A stretch of DNA of 64,000 bases. It comes from Alkalimarinus sediminis (lineage in GTDB: Bacteria > Pseudomonadota > Gammaproteobacteria > Pseudomonadales > Oleiphilaceae). The position numbers and the translations under genes were made by a program. Shown here in pieces: positions 18,728 through 29,893 of this stretch (position 1 is its first letter; each line of letters opens with the position of its first letter). Below the pieces are notes generated by a model that saw only the letters and a list, made by a program, of their open reading frames with translations, was not told the DNA's origin and made no database searches. The DNA is taken from positions 3,467,001-3,531,000 of the forward strand of contig NZ_CP101527.1 in assembly GCF_026427595.1 (NCBI RefSeq). The letters are read 5' to 3'.

Positions 18728-19928
18728 CTTTATCTAAATGCATACCGGGTGCATTTACTTTTAACCAACCACGGACTCGCTGGGTTAACGTGCTTACATC
18801 CATTTGCGCGACATCCGTAATGGGCAATTTAACCAACGAGTACCCTGAATAACCATTACGCCTTGCTTGTCCTGCCCTCGCCTTACCCTCTGCTACCCGC
18901 TCGCGATAAGAAGAGTCAACAACATCAAGCATCTGCAGCGAAAACTCCTTACCCACAAGCTTACCAAAACTGGATTGCTGCTCATCTGTTAGCACCGCAT
19001 CCACCCAGACAATCGTCAACCCTTTGTCAGGTAAAAAACCCTTGTTACTTGCAAGGTAATTCAAAATACTCTGAGCGCCTTGCTGATAACCTAATAGCAC
19101 TATATTCTGGTAGTCCTTCTCAGCAACGTGATCTAGGGCGGCTTTCAGTCTCATTTGAAGCTTTTCGTCGAAGGGGATATCAGCGGAGGGGGCCGCTACA
19201 CGCTCATCGGCCGAAATATCTATTAACTCCTCGCCCGAGTCTTTTAATTCAAGGTCGGCAGCCGTTTCGGTAGGCTCCTCTTCCACAGCACTTGCATTTG
19301 CCTCTTCTGATAGTTCAGGCGCCTCGTCAGCTGCTTGACCTTCACCCGTTTCACTCTGATCACTCTCACCCTCTGCATCATCAGCGTTCTTTTCGGGCCT
19401 GGAATAGCGACCTGAAAAGCGGGGAGCAGCATCTGAAGCCATCACCGATTCATTCTGTTTAGCTTGCAAATCTCGACCGGGCGCAGGCTGATAGTACTCA
19501 TAAGGCAGCATAATCGATAAAGTGTACCAACCATCATCCGGTAATATCATACGAAGTGGCTTGATTACTTGAGGCCAATTAGGGTGTTGCTCTGCTCCGT
19601 GCACAAGCAGCACCGCACCCTGAGATTCTGCAGTGTTCTCGTAGAGTTCAAGCGCTAAAAACGAAGTAGCTCCGCTTTGACCGCCCTCTGAACTATCAAG
19701 CCAAATGAGTTGCTTTTTGACCGATTCATCTGCCAACGCAGTTTGCTCTAGTGATTCCGGCATTAAATGAACCCTTTCTTCAGCAGCCACACTCTCAGAG
19801 TTACCACTCACTTCTGCCTCCGAGGATGCTGCCTCGCCGTCAACAGGCGGCTCTTCTGCATGAAGAGAGAACGATAGAGACGACAACAGGCAGCAAACAC
19901 ATAATGAACGTAATAAATAAGCTGGCAT
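18720..19928 (-). CDS. DUF3530 family protein (alpha/beta-hydrolase-like, secreted)
   Basis: 402-aa predicted periplasmic protein. The start at MPAYLLRSLCVCCLL gives a signal peptide ending at SLHA-EEPP. The family parts are an N-terminal strand region (GAVLLVHGAEQHPNWP) and a C-terminal region (IVLLGYQQGAQSILNYLA, where GYQQG stands in the place of a nucleophile elbow but has Gln instead of Ser). A roughly 90-residue acidic, low-complexity insert (about 185-260, Glu/Ala/Asp-rich) separates the halves. The missing serine argues against ordinary hydrolase activity. Function unknown. Confidence 0.8.
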   Translation of the reverse strand: MPAYLLRSLCVCCLLSSLSFSLHAEEPPVDGEAASSEAEVSGNSESVAAEERVHLMPESLEQTALADESVKKQLIWLDSSEGGQSGATSFLALELYENTAESQGAVLLVHGAEQHPNWPQVIKPLRMILPDDGWYTLSIMLPYEYYQPAPGRDLQAKQNESVMASDAAPRFSGRYSRPEKNADDAEGESDQSETGEGQAADEAPELSEEANASAVEEEPTETAADLELKDSGEELIDISADERVAAPSADIPFDEKLQMRLKAALDHVAEKDYQNIVLLGYQQGAQSILNYLASNKGFLPDKGLTIVWVDAVLTDEQQSSFGKLVGKEFSLQMLDVVDSSYRERVAEGKARAGQARRNGYSGYSLVKLPITDVAQMDVSTLTQRVRGWLKVNAPGMHLDKAN

Positions 19929-20149
19929 CAGTATCGGGTCCCTTTTAAGAAATATCATTTTTACGGTTGTTTAAGCACTGGCTGAACGCGGTATTTGGCG
20001 CTTAAAGGATTACTATTCCGGCACATTCGGTTAGAATATCGCAAATTTCATCAGTAATGGAAAGCAACCTAGCACAACAGAGGGTGCTCATTTATTACCG
20101 ACACACTCAAGACTCATGCTTTCAACATCACTCAACAAAAGAGACGCTC

Positions 20150-20833
20150 ATGCCTGACTTTAAGATTGCACCCTCTATTTTATCGGCTGATTTTGCAAAA
20201 CTTGGAGAAGAAGTTGACACCGTACTGAGCTCCGGAGCCGATATCGTGCACTTTGACGTAATGGATAACCATTATGTTCCAAACCTGACCATCGGCCCAA
20301 TGGTCTGTGAAGCACTACGAAAGCATGGTGTAACCGCGCCCATTGATGCTCATTTAATGGTTAAACCTGTAGACGATATGATCCGGTCGTTCATTGATGC
20401 AGGGGCAACCTATATTACTTTCCACCCAGAAGCCTCTGAGCATATTGATCGTTCATTACAACTAATTCGCGACGGTGGCTGTAAAGCAGGCCTGGTATTT
20501 AACCCTGCCACCCCTCTCCATTATATGGACTATGTGATGGACAAGCTCGACATGGTGTTATTGATGTCTGTAAACCCGGGGTTTGGCGGTCAGAAATTCA
20601 TTCCTGGCACTCTCGACAAGCTTCGTTTAGCACGGGAGAAAATCGATCAGAGTGGTCGCGCTATCCGGCTTGAGATCGACGGCGGAGTAACGGTCAATAA
20701 TATACGTGAAATTGCAGAGGCAGGCGCCGATACATTTGTTGCCGGTTCAGCCATATTCAACACCGATGACTATAAAGCCACTATTGATGCAATGAGAGAG
20801 CAATTAGCACTAGCCAACAGTGCTCAGGCTTAA
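20150..20833 (+). CDS. rpe: ribulose-phosphate 3-epimerase
   Basis: 227-aa TIM-barrel enzyme of the pentose phosphate pathway interconverting ribulose-5-phosphate and xylulose-5-phosphate. The start is at [15 protein letters not shown]; a longer frame adds 31 unlikely residues. Motifs: [22 protein letters not shown] and EIDGGV. It precedes gph and the trp genes, as in Pseudomonas. Confidence 0.97.
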   Translation: MPDFKIAPSILSADFAKLGEEVDTVLSSGADIVHFDVMDNHYVPNLTIGPMVCEALRKHGVTAPIDAHLMVKPVDDMIRSFIDAGATYITFHPEASEHIDRSLQLIRDGGCKAGLVFNPATPLHYMDYVMDKLDMVLLMSVNPGFGGQKFIPGTLDKLRLAREKIDQSGRAIRLEIDGGVTVNNIREIAEAGADTFVAGSAIFNTDDYKATIDAMREQLALANSAQA

Positions 20834-20889
20834 GATCAAAGGTAGGCAGCAACAAGCACTCTGCCGCGAACAGTTTTCAGGACATATAA

Positions 20890-21576
20890 ATGACGATACT
20901 CGACACCTTGTTCCCCAACTCCTCTCCTAAATTAGTGATGTTTGATTTAGATGGCACCTTGGTAGATAGCATCCCCGACCTGGCAACCGCCATCGATCAG
21001 ATGCTGCACCACTTAGACCGCCCTGCTGCAGGAGTCGACAAGGTACGTTTATGGGTAGGCAACGGTGCCGCTACGCTGGTCAAACGAGCACTAGCCGACA
21101 GCATGGGAACAACAGACCTTGAAAATATCCCTGCGGATATTTATGACGAGGGGTTTCGTCACTTTTTGATTCAATACCACAAAGTAAATGGCGACAAGAG
21201 CACGCTCTACCCTGGTGTGATCGAAGTAATGAAAAAACTGGCAGCAGACGAATGTATTCTGGCAGTAGTGACCAATAAGCCAGGTCGTTTCACTGATCAA
21301 CTACTGAATAAGTTAGGCATTCATTTCAATTACGTGATTAGTGGTGACACGCTGGAGAACAAAAAACCAGCCCCTGACCAACTCGTGTATTGCATGCAAG
21401 AAGCCAACTGCACCGCTGCCGAAACCGTTATGATTGGTGACTCAATCAGCGATGTTGCGGCTGCCAAGGCAGTAAATGTGCCGGTAATCTGTGTCAGCTA
21501 TGGCTATAATCATGGTGAGAGCATTCATGATGCTTCGCCAGACGCAGTTATTGATTCACTCATTGAGCTGCTGTAA
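20890..21576 (+). CDS. gph: phosphoglycolate phosphatase
   Basis: 228-aa HAD-family phosphatase that removes 2-phosphoglycolate. HAD motif I is MFDLDGTLVDS (nucleophile Asp), motif II is VVTNKP, motif III/IV is KPAPDQLVY...MIGDSISDV. It is 56 bp after rpe and upstream of the trp leader, the rpe-gph-trpE order known from Pseudomonas. A small hairpin follows the stop. Confidence 0.95.
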   Translation: MTILDTLFPNSSPKLVMFDLDGTLVDSIPDLATAIDQMLHHLDRPAAGVDKVRLWVGNGAATLVKRALADSMGTTDLENIPADIYDEGFRHFLIQYHKVNGDKSTLYPGVIEVMKKLAADECILAVVTNKPGRFTDQLLNKLGIHFNYVISGDTLENKKPAPDQLVYCMQEANCTAAETVMIGDSISDVAAAKAVNVPVICVSYGYNHGESIHDASPDAVIDSLIELL

Positions 21577-21581
21577 TCTAG

Positions 21582-21601
21582 AGGCTCTTGCTTAAGAGCC
21601 T
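21582..21601 (+). terminator. hairpin after gph
   Basis: AGGCTCTT / AAGAGCCT 8-bp perfect stem with a GCTT loop, 5 nt after the gph stop and before the trp leader. No U-tract follows, so it may be weak or Rho-assisted. Confidence 0.45.
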
Positions 21602-21643
21602 GATAAAACCCTTATAAAGACCTATTTTCTGGAGTATTCCGAA

Positions 21644-21712
21644 GTGCAGACCACAACAAATAACAACTTTAACTGGCTTAGCGATGAAACTATCGCTCGA
21701 TGGCGTTGCTAA
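21644..21712 (+). CDS. candidate trp leader peptide (22 aa)
   Basis: Short frame GTG...TAA encoding MQTTTNNNFNWLSDETIARWRC, with GGAG 9 nt upstream of the GTG. Two tryptophans in 22 residues, position 63 bp upstream of trpE, and a following short hairpin region (GCGAT/ATCGC at 21681-21696) fit a leader peptide whose translation senses charged tRNA-Trp. There is no clear U-tract terminator before trpE, so if it regulates, it may work through another mechanism such as Rho or start-site access. Confidence 0.6.
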   Translation: MQTTTNNNFNWLSDETIARWRC

Positions 21713-21775
21713 CACCAAATTTGCCTCAGCTATTACACCGTTAAAGTTCGATATTTAAGCACCGAAGGATACACC

Positions 21776-23257
21776 ATGACACCAGAACAGTTTGATCGCC
21801 TCGCCAAAGAGGGATTTAATCGCATACCCGTTACTCGAGAAGTATTAGCCGACCTCGACACACCACTTAGCAGCTACATGAAGCTCGCCAGTGGCCCATA
21901 CTCCTATCTACTAGAGTCGGTACAAGGGGGCGAAAAATGGGGCCGATATTCGATTATTGGCCTACCTTGCCGAAAAATACTCAAAGTTTCAGGGCATCAG
22001 ATTACCATCACACAAGATGGCAACGTTGTTGAGTCTTGTGAAGTTGAAGATCCGCTAGCGTTTATCGAAGCTTTTCAAACCCGTTACCGTGCTGCAGATT
22101 TACCAGACCTGCCACGTTTTAATGGCGGACTCGTAGGTTATTTTGGCTATGACACAGTTCGCTATATTGAGCCGAGATTATCTGGGAAAGCCCCTCAAGA
22201 CCCGCTACAAACGCCCGATATTCTGTTAATGGTATCTGAAGAGGTCGTTGTCTTTGATAATCTCAGCGGCAAGCTGATCTTAATCCATCACGCGGACCCG
22301 GCTGAAAACGACGCATACGATAACGCCCAGAAAGCACTCGACCAACTGGTTTATAAACTACGTACGGTATCGACGTCCTCCCTTGAGAAACAGGTATCAC
22401 CCACAGAAGTCACTGAAAGCGACTTTGTTTCGGGCTTCACACAAGATCGCTTTGAAACATCCGTTGATAAAATCAAAGAGTACATTCTGTCTGGCGACAT
22501 TATGCAGACGGTTATTGCCCAACGCATGTCGATACCTTTTGAGGCTGAGCCGCTAGATTTGTATCGCGCTTTGCGTTGCTTAAACCCTTCGCCTTATATG
22601 TACTTTTTAAACCTCGAAGACTTTTACATTGTTGGTTCATCACCAGAGATTCTGGCCCGAGTTGAAGACAATGAAGTCACCGTCAGACCGATCGCAGGTA
22701 CGCGTAAACGAGGCGCTACCGAAGAGCAAGACCAGGCGTTAGAGAAAGAGCTATTAGCAGACCCTAAAGAGATCGCGGAACACCTAATGTTAATCGATTT
22801 GGGGCGCAATGATGCAGGCCGAGTGAGCCAAACCGGTACGGTCAGAGTGACCGATAAAATGGTCGTTGAGCGATATTCCCACGTGATGCATATCGTTTCG
22901 AATGTTAAAGGCCAGCTAAAAGAGGGTGTATCTGCCATAGATGTACTCAAGGCAACCCTACCCGCCGGTACCTTAAGCGGTGCCCCTAAAATCAGAGCGA
23001 TGGAAATCATCGACGAGTTGGAGCCGGTTAAACGAGGTGTATACGGTGGAGCAGTTGGTTATCTGTCATGGAATGGCAATATGGATACAGCAATCGCTAT
23101 CCGAACGGCTGTTATTAAAGACAAGACTTTACATATTCAAGCCGGAGCAGGCGTAGTTGCAGACTCTATTCCACGGCTCGAGTGGAAAGAGACCATGAAT
23201 AAAGGTCGCGCTATTTTCAGAGCGGTTGCAATGGCAACCAAAGGGCTAGATGGTTAA
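21776..23257 (+). CDS. trpE: anthranilate synthase component I TrpE
   Basis: 493-aa chorismate-using subunit making anthranilate with TrpG. The N-terminal LLES motif ([17 protein letters not shown]) is the tryptophan feedback site. The catalytic C-terminal half has [26 protein letters not shown] and [19 protein letters not shown] lies 8 nt upstream of the ATG. Preceded by the candidate leader peptide and followed by trpG. Confidence 0.97.
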   Translation: MTPEQFDRLAKEGFNRIPVTREVLADLDTPLSSYMKLASGPYSYLLESVQGGEKWGRYSIIGLPCRKILKVSGHQITITQDGNVVESCEVEDPLAFIEAFQTRYRAADLPDLPRFNGGLVGYFGYDTVRYIEPRLSGKAPQDPLQTPDILLMVSEEVVVFDNLSGKLILIHHADPAENDAYDNAQKALDQLVYKLRTVSTSSLEKQVSPTEVTESDFVSGFTQDRFETSVDKIKEYILSGDIMQTVIAQRMSIPFEAEPLDLYRALRCLNPSPYMYFLNLEDFYIVGSSPEILARVEDNEVTVRPIAGTRKRGATEEQDQALEKELLADPKEIAEHLMLIDLGRNDAGRVSQTGTVRVTDKMVVERYSHVMHIVSNVKGQLKEGVSAIDVLKATLPAGTLSGAPKIRAMEIIDELEPVKRGVYGGAVGYLSWNGNMDTAIAIRTAVIKDKTLHIQAGAGVVADSIPRLEWKETMNKGRAIFRAVAMATKGLDG

Positions 23258-23359
23258 TAACAGAGTGCGCTCAGTCTATCTGTGCGCTGAGCGACATGTT
23301 ATTGAACTATCCCCAACTGAAACCTATTCTGTTGAAACTTATTGCTACTGGAGCAACTT

Positions 23360-23938
23360 ATGCTTCTCATGATCGACAATTATGACTCATTCACCTACAA
23401 CGTCGTGCAGTATCTCGGCGAGTTAGGGGCTGATGTGCAGGTTCATCGTAATGATGAAATCACCATCGAACAAATTCACGCCCTAAAGCCTGAGAAAATC
23501 GTTATTTCTCCTGGTCCCTGTACCCCAAACGAAGCAGGCATATCTATGGAGGTCATTAAAACCTTCGCAGGTAAGCTTCCCATATTAGGCATCTGCCTGG
23601 GTCATCAGAGCATCGGACAGGTTTTTGGCGCAAAGATCGTACGTGCAGGACAAGTCATGCACGGCAAAACGTCAATGATTCACCATAGTGATGCTGGCGT
23701 ATTCAAGGGCCTTAGCAACCCTTATGAGGCCACGCGATATCACTCATTAGTGATCTGTAAAAACCATATTCCTGACTGTCTGGAAGTAACAGCCTGGACC
23801 GAGAATCAAGATGGTAGTATGGAAGAGATTATGGGGGTTCGTCATAAAACCCTGGATATCGAAGGGGTTCAATTTCACCCTGAATCGATTCTGACCCAAC
23901 ATGGCCATGACCTACTGAAGAACTTTTTAGACAAGTAA
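23360..23938 (+). CDS. trpG: anthranilate synthase component II TrpG (glutamine amidotransferase)
   Basis: 192-aa class I glutamine amidotransferase that delivers ammonia to TrpE. Catalytic Cys79 is in GICLGHQS, and the His/Glu pair is in QFHPESIL. The start at [11 protein letters not shown] is chosen for the GGAG site 8 nt upstream and family N-terminus. Might also serve 4-aminobenzoate synthesis (PabA role), as in species with one subunit; not decidable here. Confidence 0.95.
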   Translation: MLLMIDNYDSFTYNVVQYLGELGADVQVHRNDEITIEQIHALKPEKIVISPGPCTPNEAGISMEVIKTFAGKLPILGICLGHQSIGQVFGAKIVRAGQVMHGKTSMIHHSDAGVFKGLSNPYEATRYHSLVICKNHIPDCLEVTAWTENQDGSMEEIMGVRHKTLDIEGVQFHPESILTQHGHDLLKNFLDK

Positions 23939-23990
23939 GCCTAGAGGCGTTAACTTGTATTCATCCAGAAACAGTTAGCTATTGTTTCCG

Positions 23991-24059
23991 CTGTCATTGC
24001 CGCTAACAAGGTGAATTGCTCTGCAAGAGAGAGCACCCTGAGGTGGGCAGGAATGACAG
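23991..24059. repeat. long imperfect palindrome between trpG and trpD
   Basis: Arms CTGTCATTGCC / GGCAGGAATGACAG enclose further pairing blocks (CAAGGTG/CACCCTG, TGCTCT/AGAGCA), forming a roughly 69-nt hairpin. The CTGTCATT...AATGACAG ends resemble known intergenic palindromic repeats of gammaproteobacteria. Confidence 0.6.
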
Positions 24060-24116
24060 TATAAATATTAGTCAGGATGAGCACTAACTAGAAAAACAAT
24101 GAATCAAGGAACTCAT

Positions 24117-25151
24117 ATGGATATCAAAGCTGCACTTAATGCTGTTGTTGATCACAGAGATCTCTCGACCGAAGAGATGCAAGCCGTCATGCAACAGATT
24201 ATGACAGGCCAGGCTACTGACTCACAGATAGGTGGCTTTTTGATAGGCCTTCGAATGAAGGGCGAAAGTATTAACGAGATTACCGGTGCAGCTCAGGTCA
24301 TGCGAGAACTCGCGACCAAGGTCGATATTAAAGGCGAACACTTGGTGGATACCTGTGGCACCGGTGGTGACGGATCTAACCTATTTAATGTTTCAACCGC
24401 TAGTGCTTTTGTCGTGGCAGCAGCCGGAGGCCAGGTTGCCAAACATGGTAATCGCAGCGTCAGCAGCAGTACCGGCAGCGCCGATGTACTTGAAGCCGCC
24501 GGCATAAATCTTAATATTTCTGCCGAACATGTGGCCCGATGTGTTGACGAAATTGGCGTAGGGTTTATGTTTGCTCCGGCTCACCATAGCGCGATGAAAC
24601 ATGCCATTGGCCCTCGTAAAGAGATGGGCTTAAGAACCATTTTTAATATGCTCGGCCCAATGACTAACCCTGCTGGTGTTAAAAACCAGGTCATTGGTGT
24701 CTTTAGCCAAGCTCTATGCAGACCAATGGCCGAAGTATTAAAGCGATTAGGTAGTGAGCACGTATTAATTGTTCACTCCGCTGATGGATTAGACGAGATC
24801 AGTATCGCCAACCAAACCCATATTGCCGAGCTTAAAAATGGCGAAATCACTGAATATACAATCAAACCAGAAGATTTTAACATTAAGAGCAACAGCCTCA
24901 TTGGGCTAAGCGTCGATAGTGCTCAACAAAGCCTCACGCTTATCAAGGCAGCTCTAGGTAAAGATGCTTCAGACAATGCAAGCCATGCGCGTGATATAAT
25001 CACCTTAAATGCAGGCGCAGCCATTTATGCGGCTAATTTAGCGGACTCGCTAGGCGAAGGTGTCGATATGGCCGCAGATGCTATTGGAAGTGGCTTGGCA
25101 CTCGCAAAAATCAATGATCTGGCCAGCTTCACAACGTTACTTAAAGACTAA
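24117..25151 (+). CDS. trpD: anthranilate phosphoribosyltransferase TrpD
   Basis: 344-aa enzyme joining anthranilate to PRPP. Motifs: [17 protein letters not shown] (PRPP-binding), [19 protein letters not shown], and [19 protein letters not shown]. The start at MDIKAALN follows AAGGAAC; a 6-codon-longer start is less likely. In operon with trpC, 16 bp downstream. Confidence 0.97.
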   Translation: MDIKAALNAVVDHRDLSTEEMQAVMQQIMTGQATDSQIGGFLIGLRMKGESINEITGAAQVMRELATKVDIKGEHLVDTCGTGGDGSNLFNVSTASAFVVAAAGGQVAKHGNRSVSSSTGSADVLEAAGINLNISAEHVARCVDEIGVGFMFAPAHHSAMKHAIGPRKEMGLRTIFNMLGPMTNPAGVKNQVIGVFSQALCRPMAEVLKRLGSEHVLIVHSADGLDEISIANQTHIAELKNGEITEYTIKPEDFNIKSNSLIGLSVDSAQQSLTLIKAALGKDASDNASHARDIITLNAGAAIYAANLADSLGEGVDMAADAIGSGLALAKINDLASFTTLLKD

Positions 25152-25167
25152 AGAGTTTAATCCCGTC

Positions 25168-25986
25168 ATGCACACCACTGATACGATACCAGACGCTACG
25201 CCGACTATTCTGAAAAATATAGTCGCTCGCAAGTGGCAAGAAGTAAAAGAGCGTCAAGAGACGTTATCATTAGCAAACTGCAAGGCAATGGCGTTTGATC
25301 AACCGCCGACCCGAGGTTTCGTAAACGCTATTGAAGCGAAAATCTCCGCAAACCAACCAGCGGTTATCGCAGAGATTAAAAAAGCGTCACCGAGTAAAGG
25401 CGTGATCAGGGAGAACTTCGTCCCAGCAGAGATCGCCACCAGCTATGAATCGGCAGGAGCCGCCTGCTTATCGGTACTGACTGACCGTGACTTCTTTCAA
25501 GGCCATGAAGATTATCTTAAGCAAGCGCGAGAAGCCTGCGCTCTGCCCGTTATTCGCAAAGACTTTATGGTTGATCCATACCAGATTTTTGAAAGTAGGG
25601 TCATTGGTGGTGACTGTATTCTGCTGATTGCCGCCTGCTTGAGCAAAGGGCAAATGCAAGATCTGTCTGGGCTTGCAAAAGAAGTCGGACTAGATGTGTT
25701 GGTCGAGGTTCACAACGCTCAAGAGCTAGAAAGTGCATTAACGCTCAACACCAAACTACTGGGTATCAACAACCGTGATTTGCACTCGTTTGACGTGTCA
25801 CTCAATACTACATTTGATCTACTAGATCGTATCCCTAACGATCGTATCGTCGTTACCGAAAGCGGTATTAACACCCAACAAGATGTTCAACAGATGCAAC
25901 AGCATAACGTTAACAGCTTCCTTGTCGGTGAATCATTTATGCGCGCCGATGACCCTGGTCAGAAGCTATCTGAGCTTTTTTTCTAA
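25168..25986 (+). CDS. trpC: indole-3-glycerol phosphate synthase TrpC
   Basis: 272-aa TIM-barrel enzyme converting CdRP to indole-3-glycerol phosphate. Motifs: [39 protein letters not shown]. Stand-alone (not fused to TrpF). The start at 25168 excludes a 36-codon overlap with trpD. Ends before a terminator; trpF, trpB and trpA are not in the window. Confidence 0.96.
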   Translation: MHTTDTIPDATPTILKNIVARKWQEVKERQETLSLANCKAMAFDQPPTRGFVNAIEAKISANQPAVIAEIKKASPSKGVIRENFVPAEIATSYESAGAACLSVLTDRDFFQGHEDYLKQAREACALPVIRKDFMVDPYQIFESRVIGGDCILLIAACLSKGQMQDLSGLAKEVGLDVLVEVHNAQELESALTLNTKLLGINNRDLHSFDVSLNTTFDLLDRIPNDRIVVTESGINTQQDVQQMQQHNVNSFLVGESFMRADDPGQKLSELFF

Positions 25987-26015
25987 GCCATTTCATTTGT
26001 TAGCGTCATAATCTG

Positions 26016-26046
26016 GCGGCCACAAATATCGTGGTCGCTATCTTTT
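26016..26046 (+). terminator. intrinsic terminator after trpC
   Basis: GCGGCCAC / GTGGTCGC stem (one G-U pair) with a 7-nt loop and the U-rich TATCTTTTCGTT after it, 30 nt downstream of the trpC stop. Confidence 0.75.
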
Positions 26047-26142
26047 CGTTAAAAACCGTCTAATTCCCCTTCATCACCCGCAATCTGAACTATAGTTATC
26101 TATTAAGAGCGATCACAACACTTCCATTGTTTTGAACTTAAC

Positions 26143-29100
26143 GTGGTTTTTCGATTGTTATTCAAAGAAGCTAGAAAAAACCTATCCATAACGCTAAAAA
26201 TCGTCGTGATGACCTCCGTGATTGTCGCAATAGCGGTAGCACTGTCTGACTGGCTTGTTTTTAAAAGCGCAAAAGAACTACTACTTAACTCTGCCTTGCG
26301 TAAGATGGAGGGTACCCTATCGCTTGAAATCGAGAGAATAACAGGTGAGATTGATCAGGCTCGAGACCAGGCTGAACAGTTAGCCAGTTCGCCCATTGTA
26401 CAAGGTTTTTTGTACTCTCTGGAAAAGCAACATTATGACGCCACGACAAACACCACAGAAGGCGAATGGCGACGTCACTTAGAAGAGAGCTTCTCACGGC
26501 ACATTCAGTCGAGCCACTATTTACAATTACGACTTATAGATGCCGAAAGCGGAATAGAACTAGTGCGGGTAAATCGCCCTAAAAGCGGTTTGATTCCGGA
26601 GCCAGTAAGAGGCAGTAACCTACAAAACAAAAGCGATAGCGATTATGTAAAAAAAGGGCAGTTATTGAAGAATGGTGAAATCTACATTTCAGATATCACT
26701 CTTAACCGAGAAAACAACCAACTTGTCTCACCCTATCAACCAACTCAGAGAGTGGTTGCACCAATATTCTTTAATGCAGAGAAGTATACATCGGGCAGCA
26801 GCTATTCAGTTTTAGACTTGGCAGAACAGCTGCGCCGTTATGATCAACTGCGAACATTAGCCTCAATGCGTATAGCACAATCAGGGAATATCGCATGGCA
26901 AAACAGCTACAACCAAGCCGTCATGAAGCTCAGTACCATACTCAACAAACTAGAGTACCTTACCTCAGATGAAGATACCGAATTACTGGAAGCACTCAAG
27001 CAAGGAAACACAGCACTACAAGCGTCAGAACAACTAATTATTGAGAATGCCCGTGAAGGACTACTGATTGAGGCCACCCGAAAAATCATCGGTGATCGCT
27101 ATTGGGCACAGAAAGACCACTTTAAAAAGACGCTAGAAGAACTAATTTCATCTCTTGAAAGTGAATACATCACCACCAGCTATAAACGACAGCCAAAAGC
27201 TCTACTGGTGATCAATACTGATGCTACCGGGTTGCTCAGTACATTAGAATATAAGTCATCAGAAACCGCACTGCTGGTGAACAATCTTGGGCAATATATT
27301 TATCACCCAGACGAGAAAAAGCGTTGGAGATTCGAACTCAACCCCACAGCGGAAGATATACGTGTTGATGAACCCTGGGTATGGCAAGCCTTATCAGAAA
27401 CAGAAAAACCACAGTTGTCATTTGACGAACATGGTGAACTACATATTACGGGTAAAGTACTTTTCGCACACAATGACCGGCATCGTTTTATGGGGTTGGT
27501 GATCACGAATCAAGAAGAAGACATATTAGAACCAATTGAAACATTCAAAGAACACTCCATTTACTCTTCTATTTTTGCAATATTGTTATCAGGGTTCGCC
27601 ATTGCCCTTTTTACCCACCGTAAATTAAAGCCAATATCCGTTCTGACACAACAAGCAAAACTTATTACCGCCGGAGAAGATAACACGACACTAAAAATAT
27701 CTGACGCACAGGGCGAAGTTAAAACCATGGCAGACGCCTTTGAAACACTCATTAGAAAACTGCAACAGCAAACTCACGAAGCCAATGAAAATGCCCGCGC
27801 AGTTTCACAACTAGCCGAAACGCTAGAGCAAAGGGTTAAAAGTCGAACGTCTGAACTAGCCGATTCAATGCATAAAGCCGAAGCAGCCTCCATTGCGAAA
27901 AGTCAGTTTATGGCGACGATGAGTCATGAAATTCGTACACCTATGAACGGCGTATTGGGAATGGCTCAACTCTTAGCTAAGACCGAACTATCGAGCCAAC
28001 AGCAAGACTATCTCAACACCATCAACCAATCAGGACAGTCGCTACTCAGCATCATCAACGACATACTCGATTTCTCAAAAATAGAATCCGGTAAACTCGA
28101 TCTGGAACCCATTGAGTTTGACCTTGAACATATAGCCCACGAAGCACTTCAACTGCTGACGGCAACCGCTGAACAAAAAAATCTGGAGTTGATATTTAAC
28201 TACGGTATTCACTGCCCAAGGCATTTTAAAGGCGACCCTGGTCGTATTCGACAGATATTACTTAACCTGATTGGCAACGCGATTAAGTTTACAGAAAAAG
28301 GCTATGTTCAACTTAATATTCACTACGATAACAGCCAACCAACACCACTGCTAATTGAAGCCATAGATACCGGCATCGGTATCTCCAAAAAACAGCAAGA
28401 GAATCTGTTTGACGCCTTTACTCAAGCCGACGCGTCTACCACTCGACGCTATGGTGGAACAGGGCTTGGCTTGACGATATCTAAACGTCTGATTGATCTG
28501 ATGGGAGGTGACATCGGCGTCAAGAGTGCCCCCGGAAAAGGTTCAACCTTCTGGTTTCAACTACCACTACAACCTAGCAAAAGCCCTGCTCCGCTTGCTC
28601 ACGCGGACATTAAAAACATTCGAGCTTTAATCGTTGATGATAACCATATTAATCGCGTGATACTGGAAGAGCTTCTCAATCACTGGGAGGTTAAAACCAC
28701 TATCGCCAGCAGTCGAAAACAGGCATTAGAAGCACTGGAACAAGCCATGCGAGATAATACCCCCATTCAACTGTCACTACTTGACTACATGATGCCAGAC
28801 TGTGACGGACTAGAACTGGGGAAAGAAATTTATGAAACATACCGTATCCCCCAAATAATGCTCACCTCAGCATCAGACCATAACAACCCAGATGATTTGC
28901 GTGCTGCAGGTGTATCTATCTGCCTAACCAAACCCTACAGCTCAAAGACCCTCAAAAATGCACTAGAAGTTGCGCTAGAAAAGACCAATGACACCTTATT
29001 ACTCGAGCCTCGATCTCAGCACGAAATTGATGAACAGCGCGACAGCACCCCACTCAATGTCAAATTAACAGGCAGAATCCTGTTAGTAGAAGACAATACC

Positions 29101-29859
29101 GTTAATCAAGAAGTCGCTAATGGCTTTTTAAGTCAACTAGGGCTGACTGTCGATATTGCAGAGAATGGAGTTGCAGCCATTGAACTCTGGCAAAAAAACA
29201 CCTACGACCTTATTCTAATGGATTGTTTAATGCCTATTATGGATGGCTTTGAGGCCGCACGAAACATCAGAAAGCAAGAGCCAGATGACACCCACACGCC
29301 TATAATCGCACTAACGGCAAATGTTATGGCAAGTGATAAAGAAAACTGTAAAGCCGCAGGCATGGATGACTTTGTCGGCAAACCTATTGAGCAAGATGAG
29401 TTAGTCGAAAAGCTCAGCTTATGGTTAGACAGCTCACCAGAGCCATCCGCCGATTTCAACGCTTCACGCAATTCCAGCACCCCACCAAACAGCCCTGAGT
29501 CGGCAGATGATTTAGTGGTTGATGAATCCAAATTTAACAGTATGAGCATTCAACTAAAAACACGTTTTCAAACGATACTGTCAGCCTATATAGAAGAGAG
29601 CGAAGCCCTTATTGATGAATTTAAAATCGCAGGTAAACAACAAGATATTGAGACGATGGTGCGAGCAGTGCATAGCCTCAAGTCGAGTAGCGCAGTATTA
29701 GGTGCTCAGAAACTATCTCACCTAGCCGAAAAACTTGAGGCCTTATATCAGCAGGGACAGCTCGAAAGCTGGGAAGAAGACTCAAACAACCTCACTCTGA
29801 TCTACCAAACAACCAAGCGTGTAATGGAGTCGCTTAATGAGGCTCACTTAAATGATTAG
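26143..29859 (+). CDS. hybrid sensor histidine kinase with two receivers and Hpt (BarA-like architecture)
   Basis: 1238-aa membrane phosphorelay protein. Membrane helix at about 18-40, a large periplasmic sensor (about 41-470), second helix about 473-493, HAMP, then a coiled coil. HisKA has phospho-acceptor H595 ([11 protein letters not shown]), followed by the ATPase domain ([19 protein letters not shown]). Receiver 1 has Asp881 ([10 protein letters not shown]), receiver 2 Asp1027 ([10 protein letters not shown]), and a C-terminal Hpt has His1177 ([12 protein letters not shown]). The order fits a BarA-type relay to a separate regulator. Start GTG; no partner gene is adjacent, so the target is unknown. 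The periplasmic ligand domain is not one I recognise. Confidence 0.93.
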   Translation: MVFRLLFKEARKNLSITLKIVVMTSVIVAIAVALSDWLVFKSAKELLLNSALRKMEGTLSLEIERITGEIDQARDQAEQLASSPIVQGFLYSLEKQHYDATTNTTEGEWRRHLEESFSRHIQSSHYLQLRLIDAESGIELVRVNRPKSGLIPEPVRGSNLQNKSDSDYVKKGQLLKNGEIYISDITLNRENNQLVSPYQPTQRVVAPIFFNAEKYTSGSSYSVLDLAEQLRRYDQLRTLASMRIAQSGNIAWQNSYNQAVMKLSTILNKLEYLTSDEDTELLEALKQGNTALQASEQLIIENAREGLLIEATRKIIGDRYWAQKDHFKKTLEELISSLESEYITTSYKRQPKALLVINTDATGLLSTLEYKSSETALLVNNLGQYIYHPDEKKRWRFELNPTAEDIRVDEPWVWQALSETEKPQLSFDEHGELHITGKVLFAHNDRHRFMGLVITNQEEDILEPIETFKEHSIYSSIFAILLSGFAIALFTHRKLKPISVLTQQAKLITAGEDNTTLKISDAQGEVKTMADAFETLIRKLQQQTHEANENARAVSQLAETLEQRVKSRTSELADSMHKAEAASIAKSQFMATMSHEIRTPMNGVLGMAQLLAKTELSSQQQDYLNTINQSGQSLLSIINDILDFSKIESGKLDLEPIEFDLEHIAHEALQLLTATAEQKNLELIFNYGIHCPRHFKGDPGRIRQILLNLIGNAIKFTEKGYVQLNIHYDNSQPTPLLIEAIDTGIGISKKQQENLFDAFTQADASTTRRYGGTGLGLTISKRLIDLMGGDIGVKSAPGKGSTFWFQLPLQPSKSPAPLAHADIKNIRALIVDDNHINRVILEELLNHWEVKTTIASSRKQALEALEQAMRDNTPIQLSLLDYMMPDCDGLELGKEIYETYRIPQIMLTSASDHNNPDDLRAAGVSICLTKPYSSKTLKNALEVALEKTNDTLLLEPRSQHEIDEQRDSTPLNVKLTGRILLVEDNTVNQEVANGFLSQLGLTVDIAENGVAAIELWQKNTYDLILMDCLMPIMDGFEAARNIRKQEPDDTHTPIIALTANVMASDKENCKAAGMDDFVGKPIEQDELVEKLSLWLDSSPEPSADFNASRNSSTPPNSPESADDLVVDESKFNSMSIQLKTRFQTILSAYIEESEALIDEFKIAGKQQDIETMVRAVHSLKSSSAVLGAQKLSHLAEKLEALYQQGQLESWEEDSNNLTLIYQTTKRVMESLNEAHLND

Positions 29860-29893
29860 TTTGAGTCTAGTCGCGTTAACTTTAGCAATGCGG

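Noticed and set aside
21713-21775. Classical attenuator terminator before trpE
   Set aside because: No GC-rich stem followed by a U-tract can be seen; only weak hairpins.
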